A stretch of 64,000 nucleotides of DNA from Cherax quadricarinatus (GCF_038502225.1 NC_091323.1:23186345-23250344); one strand, 5' to 3'. Shown: positions 46,428-56,596, counted from the stretch's first letter. Translations and numbers: made by a program. Notes: a model not told the origin generated them from the sequence alone.

Positions 46428-49400
46428 CCTTAAATGTTAACGGCCTAAGGGCTGATGTAAAGCGTAAGATATTTAGTGTTTTTTTAAAGAGACTTGGCAT
46501 ACAAGTAGTATTTTTACAAGAGCATAATTTCAGGTATGGAAGGGATTTGTCGGTAGATGGATATAAAGTTTATGCTGGGTATACTGGGAAGCTTAAGGGA
46601 GGTGCTGCAGTTTTAATAGCTGAGACCAGTCCGTTCCAATTGTTACATTGGGAAGAAGGGGGAGATGGGAGAGTAGCGAGGGTGGATGGGACATGGGGTG
46701 GGGTACGTGTGTGTTTTGTGAGTGTATACATGCCGGCGGACAGTAATAGACGTGTTAAAGAGGAATTTGTAAGGGACACACTAATTTATCATATGCGGGG
46801 TTTACCTGTTTATTCATTATTTGGAGGGGATTGGAATAGTGTGATACGTAGAAAAGATGTGGAGCCGAGGGATGCAGGGTGTGTTCTGGGGGTTTTACGA
46901 GATGTTTTAGGGGGAGTTGGCTTAACGGATGTTGTGAGGGGGGAGGGGTGGAACGTGGAGCATACATATGTGAGGAGAGGATACGCGGCACGACTAGATC
47001 GTATTTATGCTTCTCCCGGGTTACAGGTGGCTACTACAGAAACTATAAATGTAGTGTTTTCAGATCATAGAGGAGTGGTCGTGGATGTGGGATGGGGAGG
47101 TTTACCAAAGCGTTACATGAGTTATTGGAAACTTAATGTGAGATTGTTAGATGAGCAGGAAGACGGTGATAGTTTTGTTGAGTGGTGGACAAAGGAGTGG
47201 AACAAGGGGAGAAAAGGAGGTGATATCCTACGATGGTGGGAGGAATATGCCAAACCAGGAATCAAAAATTTTTATATGAGGAAAGGAAAGGAGGTAAGTC
47301 AATGGAAATATGGCTTACAGAGATATTTGGAAGGGCTGCTGAAACAGTGCTATGAAGGTTTTAGTGGGGTTTATCCAGTACAAGAGATTGAGGGCATCAA
47401 AGCGCAATTAATGGAAATGCAGAATGCAAGATTTGATGGTGAGAGAATGAGAGGTGGATTGGAAGATGTTTTATGGGGAGATAAGCCATCCGCCTGTGTT
47501 TTGCGGCGATTAAAGACGCGACAGAAGACAATGACTATGATGAATTTGGACGTACATACGGATGTGGGAGGGTATACGATGGGACAGAGGTTAGTAACTA
47601 CGGAAAGTATGAGTGGTTATGCTGATAAGTGGTTTGAGATATATATGAGAGGGGGAAACAGAAAGATAGCGGATATGAAGATTTTAGAGAAGGGGATACA
47701 GAGCAACATAGAGTCAGCAGATAGAGCGATGATAGAAGGGCCTATAGATGAAGAGGAAGTGAGGACGGCATTAAAAGGGATGAGTGTCGGGAAAGCACCT
47801 GGGATAGATGGAATCCCAAATGAATTTTATTTGAGCAACTGGGATGTCATGAAGGAATTCTTGGTGCAGTTGATGAATGTAATGAAGGATAAGGGAAGCA
47901 TGAGTCTAACACAAAGGACAGGTGTAGTAGTTATGGTTCCAAAGGGGGAAGTACAGAATAGCATCCTAGATTATAGAGGTTTATCATTAATGTGCGGGGA
48001 TTATAAATTGTTTGCCAGGGTGTTAGGTAATAGATTGCGTAAAGTAATTGGGAAGGTTATAGATGGGGGACAGATGGGTGTGCCAGGGAGAACAATGTTT
48101 AGTGGGCATGGGAGGATAAAAGGTTATATAGAGGAGCGTAGGATGGATGGTGGAGGTGTTCTTGCGTTGGATTGGAAGGCGGCTTATGATTGTGTAGAGA
48201 GAGAGACATTATGGATGATTATGAGGAAGATTGGGTTCGGTGAGGAAATCGTGCAGTGGGCGGAAACTTTATATAGAGGTGCAGAAATACGAGTGCAAAT
48301 TAATGGAAGGGTGGGGAAGATGGTTAGTATGGGTAGGGGGCTGAGGCAGGGATGCCCCATGTCTCAGATCCTATTTGCATGTCTGCAAGACCCATTATAT
48401 AGGTTGATAAATGTTGGTGTAAGTGAGGGGGAGGTAAGACTTAGGGGTGCTACGGGTATAGTTGGCTATGTAGATGACACGACGGTCTTAGTGGGGGGAG
48501 AGGAGGGGTTAAAGAATGTAAGTAGAATTGTTGAAATATTTAGTGGAGCAACAGGTATGAATGTTAATAGTGAGAAGTCGAAATTACTGGAGGTGGGGTC
48601 ATGGGTGGGAGGGGAACTGGGAAAAAAGTTTGGATGGCAGGTAGTAGAGCAGTTAAAAATTTGTGGAGTATTGTACAGAGGCGCAGCGCAGGAGACTCGA
48701 GAGGCAAATTCTAAAAGGGTAGTGCAAAGAGTATTGCTTAGGTTAGGGGGAATAAGAACGAGTGGTTTGACTATACAACAGAGAGTCATTGTAGTTAATA
48801 CACTCATTTATCCTAAATTGTGGCACGTGGCTGTGGTGTATCCATGGATGGCGAAAGATGTGCGGCAAGTGCAAAGGAAAGTAATGAATTTTATATGGGG
48901 ATATGGTTGTCATTGGCTGAGGCAAACGGTTGTAATGACACCGCTGGCAAAAGGGGGTTTAGGTTTAATTCCTTTGGGTAGCAGACTGAAGAGCATGTAC
49001 GTGAAGCATTGTTATCTGAGATTGGGCGGGGAACGTGGTGTCAGAGTGAGAAAAGTGATGGAAGATGTGAGGCGGTGGTGGGGGGGTAGGGAATTAGAGG
49101 AGTGTACGAGTATGTTGAGATACTTATTACAAGTAAGAAATCCGGAAAATGTAACGGCGTGTGTTTTGGGGAGGTTGGAAAGGGTTCAAGAGGTGTTGGA
49201 AGGGGAGACAGTTTTTCCATTATATAATTGGACACGAATCTGGGGAGACTTCAGTAAGTTACGGGTGAAGTCAAGGGTGAAGGAAACTATGTATAGGTTT
49301 TTACATGGGATTTTGCCAACTAAAGTACGACTGTATCAGATGGGAATTTTGAAGTCTCAATGTTGTGTTTTGTGTGGGGGGGAGGAAACAGCATATCATG

Positions 49401-49744
49401 TGGTGTATTTCTGTGAGCATATCGAGCGGGCACGTCTATGGTTACGCAGAGTGTTGGATATGGTGGGTGGGAGTGGGTTAGTGGTATTAAGGGCACTAAG
49501 TTTGGATATAGAGGGAGTGGGAGATAGTGTGAGGAGGGCCGTCATGTATTTAGTGGTAGATTATGTCTATATATCGTGGGTGATGAGGGAAGTGGGGGGG
49601 GAGGAACGAATAAGGGCTTTAGCAGGACACTTCTATAGAACAAAGTGTATAAATGAGGTAGTGTATGGACGTAGATGGGCCAGAGATTTTCCGGTATCGT
49701 ATAGAGGTATGACTGTGAGAGGGTTGCGCGCATTAGTGTCGTAA
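46400..49744 (+). CDS. LINE ORF2 protein: endonuclease-reverse transcriptase
   Basis: The frame is open from 46,400 to the stop at 49,744 (about 1,114 codons), in the -1 frame relative to ORF1. The endonuclease starts with LTLNVNGLRADVKRK, encoded before any in-frame ATG. Counting from the TTG at 46,547, GGDWN is at 93-97, followed by ARLDRIY and SDHRGV, all APE-type endonuclease motifs. RT follows: GKAPGIDGIPNEFY, motif A LALDWKAAYD (D542, D548), LRQGCPMSQILF, and YVDD at 641-644. A C-terminal zinc-binding CVLCGGEETAYHVVYFC (C940, C943, H951, C956) completes the protein. It nicks DNA and copies element RNA. All key residues are present, so it may be active. How it is translated without an ATG is discussed in the findings. 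Confidence 0.92.
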   Translation, partial: APDSIFKCLTLNVNGLRADVKRKIFSVFLKRLGIQVVFLQEHNFRYGRDLSVDGYKVYAGYTGKLKGGAAVLIAETSPFQLLHWEEGGDGRVARVDGTWGGVRVCFVSVYMPADSNRRVKEEFVRDTLIYHMRGLPVYSLFGGDWNSVIRRKDVEPRDAGCVLGVLRDVLGGVGLTDVVRGEGWNVEHTYVRRGYAARLDRIYASPGLQVATTETINVVFSDHRGVVVDVGWGGLPKRYMSYWKLNVRLLDEQEDGDSFVEWWTKEWNKGRKGGDILRWWEEYAKPGIKNFYMRKGKEVSQWKYGLQRYLEGLLKQCYEGFSGVYPVQEIEGIKAQLMEMQNARFDGERMRGGLEDVLWGDKPSACVLRRLKTRQKTMTMMNLDVHTDVGGYTMGQRLVTTESMSGYADKWFEIYMRGGNRKIADMKILEKGIQSNIESADRAMIEGPIDEEEVRTALKGMSVGKAPGIDGIPNEFYLSNWDVMKEFLVQLMNVMKDKGSMSLTQRTGVVVMVPKGEVQNSILDYRGLSLMCGDYKLFARVLGNRLRKVIGKVIDGGQMGVPGRTMFSGHGRIKGYIEERRMDGGGVLALDWKAAYDCVERETLWMIMRKIGFGEEIVQWAETLYRGAEIRVQINGRVGKMVSMGRGLRQGCPMSQILFACLQDPLYRLINVGVSEGEVRLRGATGIVGYVDDTTVLVGGEEGLKNVSRIVEIFSGATGMNVNSEKSKLLEVGSWVGGELGKKFGWQVVEQLKICGVLYRGAAQETREANSKRVVQRVLLRLGGIRTSGLTIQQRVIVVNTLIYPKLWHVAVVYPWMAKDVRQVQRKVMNFIWGYGCHWLRQTVVMTPLAKGGLGLIPLGSRLKSMYVKHCYLRLGGERGVRVRKVMEDVRRWWGGRELEECTSMLRYLLQVRNPENVTACVLGRLERVQEVLEGETVFPLYNWTRIWGDFSKLRVKSRVKETMYRFLHGILPTKVRLYQMGILKSQCCVLCGGEETAYHVVYFCEHIERARLWLRRVLDMVGGSGLVVLRALSLDIEGVGDSVRRAVMYLVVDYVYISWVMREVGGEERIRALAGHFYRTKCINEVVYGRRWARDFPVSYRGMTVRGLRALVS

Positions 49745-50503
49745 TGGCTGGGTGGACTGGTCTCTGTAAAAGGGGGGAGGGTAAAATGAATTATATGGAT
49801 ATAGAATATCATGATTATTAAGCATAGTTTCCTGAGAAGCAAGAGGCGGCTTACCAATTCGATTAGGGGCTATAATGTTGTATTATTAACCATAGTGCGT
49901 GAAAGAGCAAGTCTAAAAATCGCTCTGAAACATGTCATTAAACATCTAGAATTTGTTGAACAAGACAATACGTGTTTAATAATATACATTCTTGGTATAT
50001 GTAATACAAGTGTGTATTTCAATATCCAGTGTACAGTTATCATATTGTTTGACATTGTTCACTATAGTAAAGCAGTGTTATTATACAAATATTGTCATAA
50101 AGTATAATAGATGTCAGTATTTTAAAAGTTCATTGAATAGTTTTAAGATGTTGTGGAGTCTATGTTTCATGTCGGCTCATAGATAAACGTGTAAGTGTAT
50201 TGCACATATGTAATTTCATTTAGTTCTGTGGAGGATCAGCTAAGGCGTCTTTTCTTTATTAACGCATAGTAATGTTTTAAACTAAAAATGAGAATGTATG
50301 GAGTATATAATACTGTTAAAGTACATGTTCATCATTGTGGTTTAGCGCAACTTTTTGAGTGTAATAATAACAATTACGTAAATGTTGGGGGGGGGGGGTG
50401 AGTCACTAATATTGTAAGTGCTTTGTATCATTGTACATTATGTTAGTTATGTAGTTAGGTGCATATCAGACTCATAATGAATAGTGTTACTTAGTGGGCA
50501 GGA
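49745..50503 (+). other. LINE 3' UTR
   Basis: AT-rich, no coding capacity, with a run of ten G near 50,389. It ends at the right target-site duplication without a poly(A) or simple-repeat tail, unlike mammalian L1. Confidence 0.8.
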
Positions 50504-50517
50504 AATTAAGAGCCTTC

Positions 50518-51045
50518 CCTTTATTTACACCTAAGTAAAGTTTAAGATCTGAAGTCTAAATCAAGACTGCATTATCACTACAATAATGGTATGCAGTGCC
50601 TATAAGATAATGAATTAGACACATGAGCAACACTTGCGTATGACTTCTGCAAGGCTGACTGACGGATAATTTCATCTTCGTCTGTCATCTCTGTATTGAA
50701 CTGAAAAAATCCACTTGTTGGCGGAACGTCTTCAAGTAAAAATACCCTTGTGTTTCGCATGTGTCTTATTCATCAGGCTGCATTATGAATCGTTTGTGTG
50801 TCGTAACTGTATGAAATACAAAGTTGATAATGCTGTATTAGACCAACCTGGACCTCTATGATGGAGTCACTAATTAAAAAGACTACACGCAGTCCTTCCA
50901 TAAATAGAAAGGAAAAGTTTTGGACGGTTCGTTACCTGAGAATAGACGTGAATCATTGGACAATAATTGTGTGTCTGCTGCCTCGCTGAGACCTGCCTGG
51001 CTGCTGTGTGTACTCACTTATATAGTATATATATGTATGTGTGTG
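50518..51045. other. Flank with a decayed hammerhead-type repeat
   Basis: At about 50,698-50,790 the plus strand reads ACTGAAAAAATCCACTTG, GGCGGAACGTCTTCAAG, AAAATACCC and GCATGTGTCTTA. This is the order of landmarks in the hammerhead-bearing repeats, with core mutations. Nothing else recognised. Confidence 0.5.
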
Positions 51046-51049
51046 TATG

Positions 51050-52663
51050 TGTGTGTACTCACCTAATTGTTGTACTCGCCTAATTGTGGTTGCAGGGGTC
51101 GAGACTCAGCTCCTGGCCCCGACTCTTCACCGACCGCTACTAGGTCCTCTCTCCCCCTGCTCCATGAGCTTTATCATACCTCGTCTTAAAACTATGCATA
51201 GTTCCTGCCTCCACTACATCGCTTGCCAGACTATTCCACTTTCTAACTACTCTATGGCTGAAGAAATAATTCCTAACATCCCTTTGACTCATCTGAGTCT
51301 TCAGCTTCCAATTGTGACCCCTTGTTTCTGTGTCCCATCTCTGGAACATCCTGTCTCTGTCCACCTTGTCTATTCCACGCAGTATTTTGTATGTCGCTAT
51401 CATGTCTTCCCTGACCCTCCTGTCCTCCAGTGTTGTCAGACCGATTTCCCTTAGCCTTTCTTCATAGGACATTCCCCTTAGCTCTGGAACTAGCCTTGTT
51501 GCAAACCTTTGCACTTTCTCTAATTTCTTGACCCCTCAAGGAAGGTTCCTTGATGTTGGTGAGGGGCTCTTGATTTAGGGAATTGGATCTGTGCTCCAGT
51601 TCCCCGAATTAAGCCTGAATGCCTTCCACATCCCCCCCAGGCGCTGTATAATCCTCCGGGTTTAGCGCTCCCCCCTTGATTATAATAATACTAATAATCT
51701 AATTTCTTGACGTGTTTGACCAGGTGTGGGTTCCAAACTGGTGCTACGTACTCTAGTATGGGCCTGACGTACACAGTGTATAAAGTCTTGAATGATTCCT
51801 TACTGAGGTACCGGAACGCTATTCTCAGGTTTGCCAGGCGCCCATATGCCGAAGCAGTTATCTGGTTAATGTGTGCTTCTGGCGATGTACTCGGTATTAT
51901 ACTCACTCCTAGGTCTTTCTCCTTGAGTGAGGTTTGCAGCCTTTGGCCACCTAGCCTATACTCTGTCTGTGGTCTTCTTTGCCCTCCTCCGATCTTCATG
52001 ACTTTGCATTTGGCGGGGTTAAATTCTAGGAGCCAGTTTCTGAACCACACATCCAGCCTGTCCAGGTTTCTTTGTAGACCTGTCTGGTCCGCGTCTGATT
52101 TAATTCTCCTCATTAACTTCACGTCATCTGCAAACGGGGACACTTCTGAGTCTATCCCTTCCGTCATGTTGTTCACATATACCAAGAATAGCACTGGTCC
52201 CAGGACTGACCCCTGTAGGACCCTGCTCGTCACTGGCGCCCACTGTGATACCTCATCACGGACCATGACTCGCTGTTGCCTCCCTGTTAGGTATTCTCTG
52301 ATCCATTGCAGTGCCCTTCCTGTTATACGTGCCTGTTCCTCTAGCTTCTGTACTAATCTCTTGTGAGGAACTGTGTCGAAGGCCTTCTTGCAGGCCAAGA
52401 AAATGTAATCAACCCACCGCTCCCTCTCATTTCTTACTTCAGTTACCTTGTCAAAAACTCTAGTAGGTTTGTGACACAGGATTTGCCTTCCATGAATTCG
52501 TGCTGGCTGTCGTTTATAATCTTGTTCCGCTCCAGGTGCTCCACCACTCTCCTCCTAATAATCTTTTCCAAGACTTTGCATACTATACACGTCAGTGACA
52601 CTGGTCTATAATTTAGTGCTTCATTTCTATCTCCCTTCTTAAAGATGGGGACTACATTTGCGT
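51050..52663 (-). pseudogene. LINE-A copy 5, RT and C-terminus, interrupted by a SINE
   Basis: Minus-strand frame pieces include KAFDTVPHKRLVQKLEEQAR, GSVLGPVLFLVYVNNMTEGI, FADDVKLMRRIKSDADQTGL, SPEAHINQITASAYGRLANL and, past the SINE, LVPELRGMSYEERLREIGLT. RT motif A and FADD are present. The 5' side begins in mid-RT (NVVPIFKKGDR) directly after a CA-rich junction with copy 6. The SINE at 51,533-51,697 and a frameshift in the motif A region break it. Confidence 0.9.
51533..51697 (+). mobile_element. SINE S1, complete, inserted in LINE-A copy 5
   Basis: TCTAATTTCTTGAC is duplicated exactly at 51,519-51,532 and 51,698-51,711 (14 bp). The element starts CCCTCAAGGAAGGTTCC, contains CCCCAGGCGCTGTATAATCC and GGGTTTAGCGCT, and ends with a (TAA)-type tail. 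It is nearly identical to the copy at 55,316-55,470. I see no clear tRNA head, so the promoter origin is unclear. Confidence 0.88.
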
Positions 52664-52690
52664 GCGTGTGTGTGCGTGTGTCTACTCACC
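52664..52690. repeat. CA/TG-rich junction between LINE-A copies 5 and 6
   Basis: CGTGCGTGTGTGTGCGTG joins the mid-RT start of copy 5 to the 3' tail of copy 6. Confidence 0.85.
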
Positions 52691-54000
52691 TAATTGTACT
52701 CCCCTAATTGTGATTGCAGGGGTCGATACTCAGCTCCTGGCCCCGCCTCTTCACTGATCGCTACTAGGTCCTCTCCCTCTGCTTCCTGAGCTTTATCATA
52801 CCTCTTCTTAAAACTATGTATGGTTCCTGCCTCCACTACTTCACTTGCTAGGCTATTCCACGTGCTGACAACTCTATGACTGAAGAAATACTTCCTAACG
52901 TCCCTGTGACTCGTTTGAGTCTTCAGCTTCCAGTTGTGACCCCTTGTTTCTGTGTCCCCTCTCTGTAACATCCTATCTCTGTCCACCTTGTCTATTCCCC
53001 GCAGTATCTTGTATGTCGTTATCATGTCTCCCCTGACCCTTCTGTCCTCCAGTGTCGTCAGTCCGATTTCCCTTAACCTTTCCTCGTACGACATTCCCTT
53101 GAGCTCTGGGACTAGCCTTGTTGCAAACCTTTGTACTTTCTCTAACTTCTTGACGTGCTTGAACAGGTATGGGTTCCAGACTGGTGCTGCATACTCCAGT
53201 ATGGACCTAACATACACAGTGTACAGTGTCTTGAACGATTCCTTATTAAGGTATCGGAACGCTATTCTCAGGTTTGCCAGGCCCCCGTATGCTGCAGCGG
53301 TTATTTGGTTGATGTGTGCCTCCGGTGACGTGCTCGGTGTTATGGTCACCCCAAGGTCTTTCTCCCTGAGTGAGGTCTGTAGTCTTTGTCCACCTAGCCT
53401 ATACTCTGTCTGCGGTCTTCTTTGCCCCTCCCCAATCTTCATTACTTTGCATTTAGCTGGGTTGAATTCGAGAAGCCAGTTTCTGGACCACATGTCCAGC
53501 CTGTCCAGGTCTCTTTGCAGTCCTGCCTCATCCTCATCCGATTTAATTCTTCTCATCAACTTCACATCATCTGCGAATAGGGACACTTCAGAGTCTATTC
53601 CTTCCATCATGTCGTTCGCATATATCAAAAATAGCACTGGTCCTAGAACTGACCCCTGTGGGACCCCGCTCGTCACAGGCGCCCACTGTGATACTTCTTC
53701 ACGTACCATGACTCGTTGTTGCCTCCCTGTCAGGTATTCCCTGATCCATTGCAGTGCCCTCCCTGTTATATGCGCCTGATCCTCCAGCTTCTGCACTAAT
53801 CTCTTGTGGGGAACTGTGTCAAAGGCCTTCCTGCAGTCCAGGAAAATGCAATCAACCCACCCCTCTCTCTCGTGTCTTACTTCTGTTACCTTGTCATAAA
53901 ACTCCAGAAGGTTTGTGACACAGGATTTGCCTTCCATGAACCCATGCTGGTTTTCATTTATAATCTTGTTCCGTTCCAGGTGTTCCACCTGGTGTGTGTG
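52690..54000 (-). CDS. LINE-A copy 6: RT with intact C-terminus, 5'-truncated
   Basis: An uninterrupted minus-strand frame of about 435 codons, from EHLERNKIINENQHGFMEGK through CIFLDCRKAFDTVPHKRLVQ (motif A), GVPQGSVLGPVLFLIYANDM, and FADDVKLMRRIKSDEDEAGL (motif C), to the family C-terminus (EEAGPGAEYRPLQSQLGEYN). The endonuclease and the N-terminal RT blocks are missing. The open frame at its upstream end continues a few codons into CA-rich flank (HITHTHQ), which is not part of the LINE protein. It is young and mostly undamaged but not autonomous. Confidence 0.9.
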   Translation of the reverse strand, partial: HTHQVEHLERNKIINENQHGFMEGKSCVTNLLEFYDKVTEVRHEREGWVDCIFLDCRKAFDTVPHKRLVQKLEDQAHITGRALQWIREYLTGRQQRVMVREEVSQWAPVTSGVPQGSVLGPVLFLIYANDMMEGIDSEVSLFADDVKLMRRIKSDEDEAGLQRDLDRLDMWSRNWLLEFNPAKCKVMKIGEGQRRPQTEYRLGGQRLQTSLREKDLGVTITPSTSPEAHINQITAAAYGGLANLRIAFRYLNKESFKTLYTVYVRSILEYAAPVWNPYLFKHVKKLEKVQRFATRLVPELKGMSYEERLREIGLTTLEDRRVRGDMITTYKILRGIDKVDRDRMLQRGDTETRGHNWKLKTQTSHRDVRKYFFSHRVVSTWNSLASEVVEAGTIHSFKKRYDKAQEAEGEDLVAISEEAGPGAEYRPLQSQLGEYN

Positions 54001-54002
54001 TG

Positions 54003-55280
54003 TAATATGCTGAAACAAATGAGTTTGTTTTGTAGTCTGTGTTTCTTTTATACAATTTAAATGTTAATTTTTTTTAAGTTAGGCTGTATTAGATTATGTT
54101 AATTTAAGCTAATTTAAGCCGGATTAGAGAACATAAAACAATGAAACCACATATTTAATTACAAATGTCTGGCAACTTGGTGGTCGAGGAAAAACAAGAA
54201 ACGCGTAAATGTGTACGTTTACAACTCTAGATGCCAGAACAGGCTCAGGTTAAGCACCATTGGGTTGGGTCAGTAACTGAGAATAGCCTCGCCCTTGGAT
54301 TGGATTGACTGAGGTTCGCAGGTACTGTCCTGGTCCGGGTCTTTTCCAGTTGCCTCGCCCTTGGGGAGGAAGACAAGAGTAAGCTACGGACTTATCATCA
54401 TTATTATCCCCAGAGTGGTGGTTGGCAGAATCCTCCCCCCCCCCTCCGAAGTATCATTTTTATTTCGTCCGTGCGATGAGCTCTTATGCGTCGGCTTTAA
54501 ATTTTCAACACTGGTGTACTGTAATTCAGCCTACTAACTCATTAATACTCATGCACTCATAATCAAACTCGTACTCAAACTTATGTATACTTTTTAAGTT
54601 GTGTAATAGCAGGATTCCAAATCTTCCATCATTGGGTCCAGTTTCTATTTACTCTAAGAGAGGGTATTGTATGAGGCGGAAATACGATTGAAATGATGTA
54701 TTTAACTAACCAAGATAAGCTAAAAAGAAACTAGTCAAGGTTTTTAGTCACAGATGGCCAATAGGTGAAGCTAGACTAAATGTACTTTTAGCCAGCTCTG
54801 AGATTTTGTCACCTAAGTGGCTAGTATATTAGGAACCCCGTATCTAATAGATCCTGTGGATGGTAATGGTTAGATTCTTGTGTATCTCGTAAGTATCGTG
54901 TGAACGGTAGCGCAGAAGTATACGGATACGCTAAAGCCTAGTATTAAGCCCCTACGATGGTCAAGAGGTATACATTTTGGTATATTTATTGTATTTACAA
55001 AATGTCATCGAGTGAATCTCTCCTCAGCCTGTCATCCCACGCTCGATTCACCTACACCCTCGTCAGTAAACAATGAGACGCAGCTAAAAGTAAACGCTAT
55101 GACTAGCGAGGGGTTAAAAGCAATAGGTATGATATCATGATTTATTCCTGTCACTTTGATTAGCACACCAGAAGAGCTAAGAACTGCTTAGGAGCTATGC
55201 TGAGTTTCCGCTTAGGCCAGGGGTAGCTAGGCGGCAGGCAGCAAGACTCACGAAATCGTAATGACACGATTGCAAACAAA
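54003..55280. other. Mostly single-copy stretch
   Basis: No protein gene recognised. It contains the possible 5S-like segment listed next; otherwise no tandem or coding structure. Confidence 0.5.
54246..54335 (+). pseudogene. Possible 5S rRNA-derived fragment
   Basis: GGTTAAGCA, GGG, GGGTCAGTA, TTGGATTGGATTGAC and GCAGGTACTGTCC follow the order of the 3' half of 5S rRNA, with an insertion of about 20 bases after CAGTA. Identity is moderate and I cannot align it computationally; a chance match is possible. Confidence 0.3.
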
Positions 55281-55284
55281 CCAT

Positions 55285-55545
55285 ACCACGGGCGGGATTT
55301 GAACCCGCGGTCAGATTATTATCAAGGGGGAAACGCTAAACCCGGAGGATTATACAGCGCCTGGGGGGGGATGTGGAAGGCATTCAGACTTAATTCGGGG
55401 AACTGGAGCACAGATCCAATTCCCTTAATCAAGAGCCCCTCACCAACATCAAGGAACCTTCCTTGAGGGGCCCGCGGTCAGAGTCTCAAAACTCCAGACC
55501 GTCGCGTTAGCCACTGGACCAGCTAGCCACAATAAGATTCGTCCA
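55285..55545 (-). repeat. tRNA-like repeat T, minus copy, interrupted by SINE S1
   Basis: The complement carries the B box GGTTCAAATCC within a GCGGG/CCCGC T-arm and the GTCCAGTGGCTAACGCGACG region. It is split by the S1 insertion at 55,316-55,470. Two further copies on the plus strand follow. Confidence 0.8.
55316..55470 (-). mobile_element. SINE S1, complete, inserted in tRNA-like repeat T
   Basis: CCCGCGGTCAGA flanks both sides (55,304-55,315 and 55,471-55,482), a 12-bp duplication. In reverse complement it matches the S1 copy at 51,533-51,697 almost base for base, so both are recent. Confidence 0.88.
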
Positions 55546-55660
55546 ACTAGGTCCAGTGGCTAACCCGACGGTCTGGAGTTTTGAGACTCTCTGACCGCGG
55601 GTTCAAATCCCGCCCGTGGTATGGTTTGTTTGCAATCGTGTCATTACGATTTCGTGAGTC
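55541..55660 (+). repeat. tRNA-like repeat T, plus copy 1
   Basis: GTCCAGTGGCTAACCCGACG, then TTGAGACTCTCTGACCG and the B box GGTTCAAATCC at 55,600-55,610. The 3' strand CCGTGGT has no complementary 5' acceptor strand, so it is not a functional tRNA gene. The 5' part seen in the other copies (CTAGCTG) is missing. Downstream TTTGCAATCGTGTCATTACG is shared with the minus copy. Confidence 0.75.
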
Positions 55661-55798
55661 ATGTTGACGGCAGTGAGGGGACTTGAGCTAGAGTTCGTCA
55701 CGGCCACGCTAGCTGGAGATTCATCTGTAAAAACTTGCATTTGTGGTCACAGTGGTGCCTATGCTAACCTTCCTATGGTGTAGAAATATACCTAGTTG

Positions 55799-55900
55799 GA
55801 CGAATCTTATTGTGGCTAGCTGGTCCAGTGGCTAACGCGACGGTCTGGAGTTTTGAGACTCTGACCGCGGGTTCAAATCCCGCCCGTGGTATGGTTTGGC
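55799..55900 (+). repeat. tRNA-like repeat T, plus copy 2
   Basis: Begins near CGAATCTTATTGTGGCTAGC, with GTCCAGTGGCTAACGCGACG and the B box at 55,870-55,880. The T-arm pairs perfectly; the acceptor does not. Confidence 0.75.
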
Positions 55901-55904
55901 AGGC

Positions 55905-56504
55905 AGCAACCATGGAAGTACGTACTAGACTTTCCAGCTGTCATATGACCGGCTGGACCACGGGAGTTACTGGTTATTTAGTTACTTGAGCAGTCGATAC
56001 ACAAGGGTCAGGGTCATTAAGGCGGCATGTAACCTGTTCACCACAAATCGATAATACTATACGTAATACCAAACATCGACATTTAGAGATTAAAGTAAAC
56101 TCTGTGCATAAACTGAGATGACTATGTTCCACGTGTACATTCACTGTTCCTCTCAGTGCACACACATCAAGAGAGCTGTACACTTCAGAATATATATACA
56201 AATTGTTGATCCCCAGACCCCATGAACAGATATTGGCTGAGGAGACGTGAAGGTGATAGCTTGCTTCAGTGCAGTCACAGGTGCTGAGTCACACTATTAA
56301 GAGTGTTGATAGAACTATGCACTACTCTTGCTTGGCAAACCTCCAGCACAAGTGATGGTATGAAGCTGTGTCCATCAGTCTGGTTACAATGGCCTACAAA
56401 TTTTGAACAATTTTGTGCTTCGGAGGAAAAACAAGGAATTAAATTTTGTTTTTTTGTGAACGAATATGACCATAATGACAATAGATTTGTTAAGGAAGTT
56501 TATA
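55905..56504. other. Dispersed repeat R copy and unassigned sequence
   Basis: GGGTCATTAAGGCGGCATGT at about 56,010 marks repeat R. From 56,303 about 70 codons are open on the plus strand and about 68 on the minus, with no recognised motif, ending at the (TA)n tract. Confidence 0.5.
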
Positions 56505-56506
56505 TA

Positions 56507-56593
<87 letters not shown>
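56505..56593. repeat. (TA)n at the left end of PLE copy 2
   Basis: About 89 bases of TA. Confidence 0.95.

Positions 56594-56596
<3 letters not shown>

Larger units (their letters stand above)
45096..50503 (+). mobile_element. Full-length two-ORF LINE (L1/Tx1-like), 5.4 kb, with 14-bp target-site duplication
   Basis: AATTAAGAGCCTTC occurs at 45,082-45,095 and again at 50,504-50,517, framing 5,408 bp. Inside are a short 5' leader (81 bases to the first ATG), ORF1 (RNA-binding, zinc knuckle), an overlapping ORF2 (endonuclease, RT, C-terminal CCHC) and a 3' UTR of about 760 bases with a G run near 50,389. There is no poly(A) tail. Both ORFs are open and the duplication is exact, so the copy looks young and may be competent for movement. 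Clade assignment to L1/Tx1 rests on the two-ORF layout and on RT wording such as GKAPGIDGIPNEFY and is inference. Confidence 0.9.

Noticed and set aside
46013..49857. Several minus-strand open frames opposite the LINE ORFs
   Set aside because: They are antisense shadows of ORF1 and ORF2 and carry no motifs.
55799..55900. Functional tRNA gene
   Set aside because: B box and T-arm are perfect, but the 7-base acceptor strands do not pair and the anticodon arm is irregular; three related copies in two orientations indicate a repeat.
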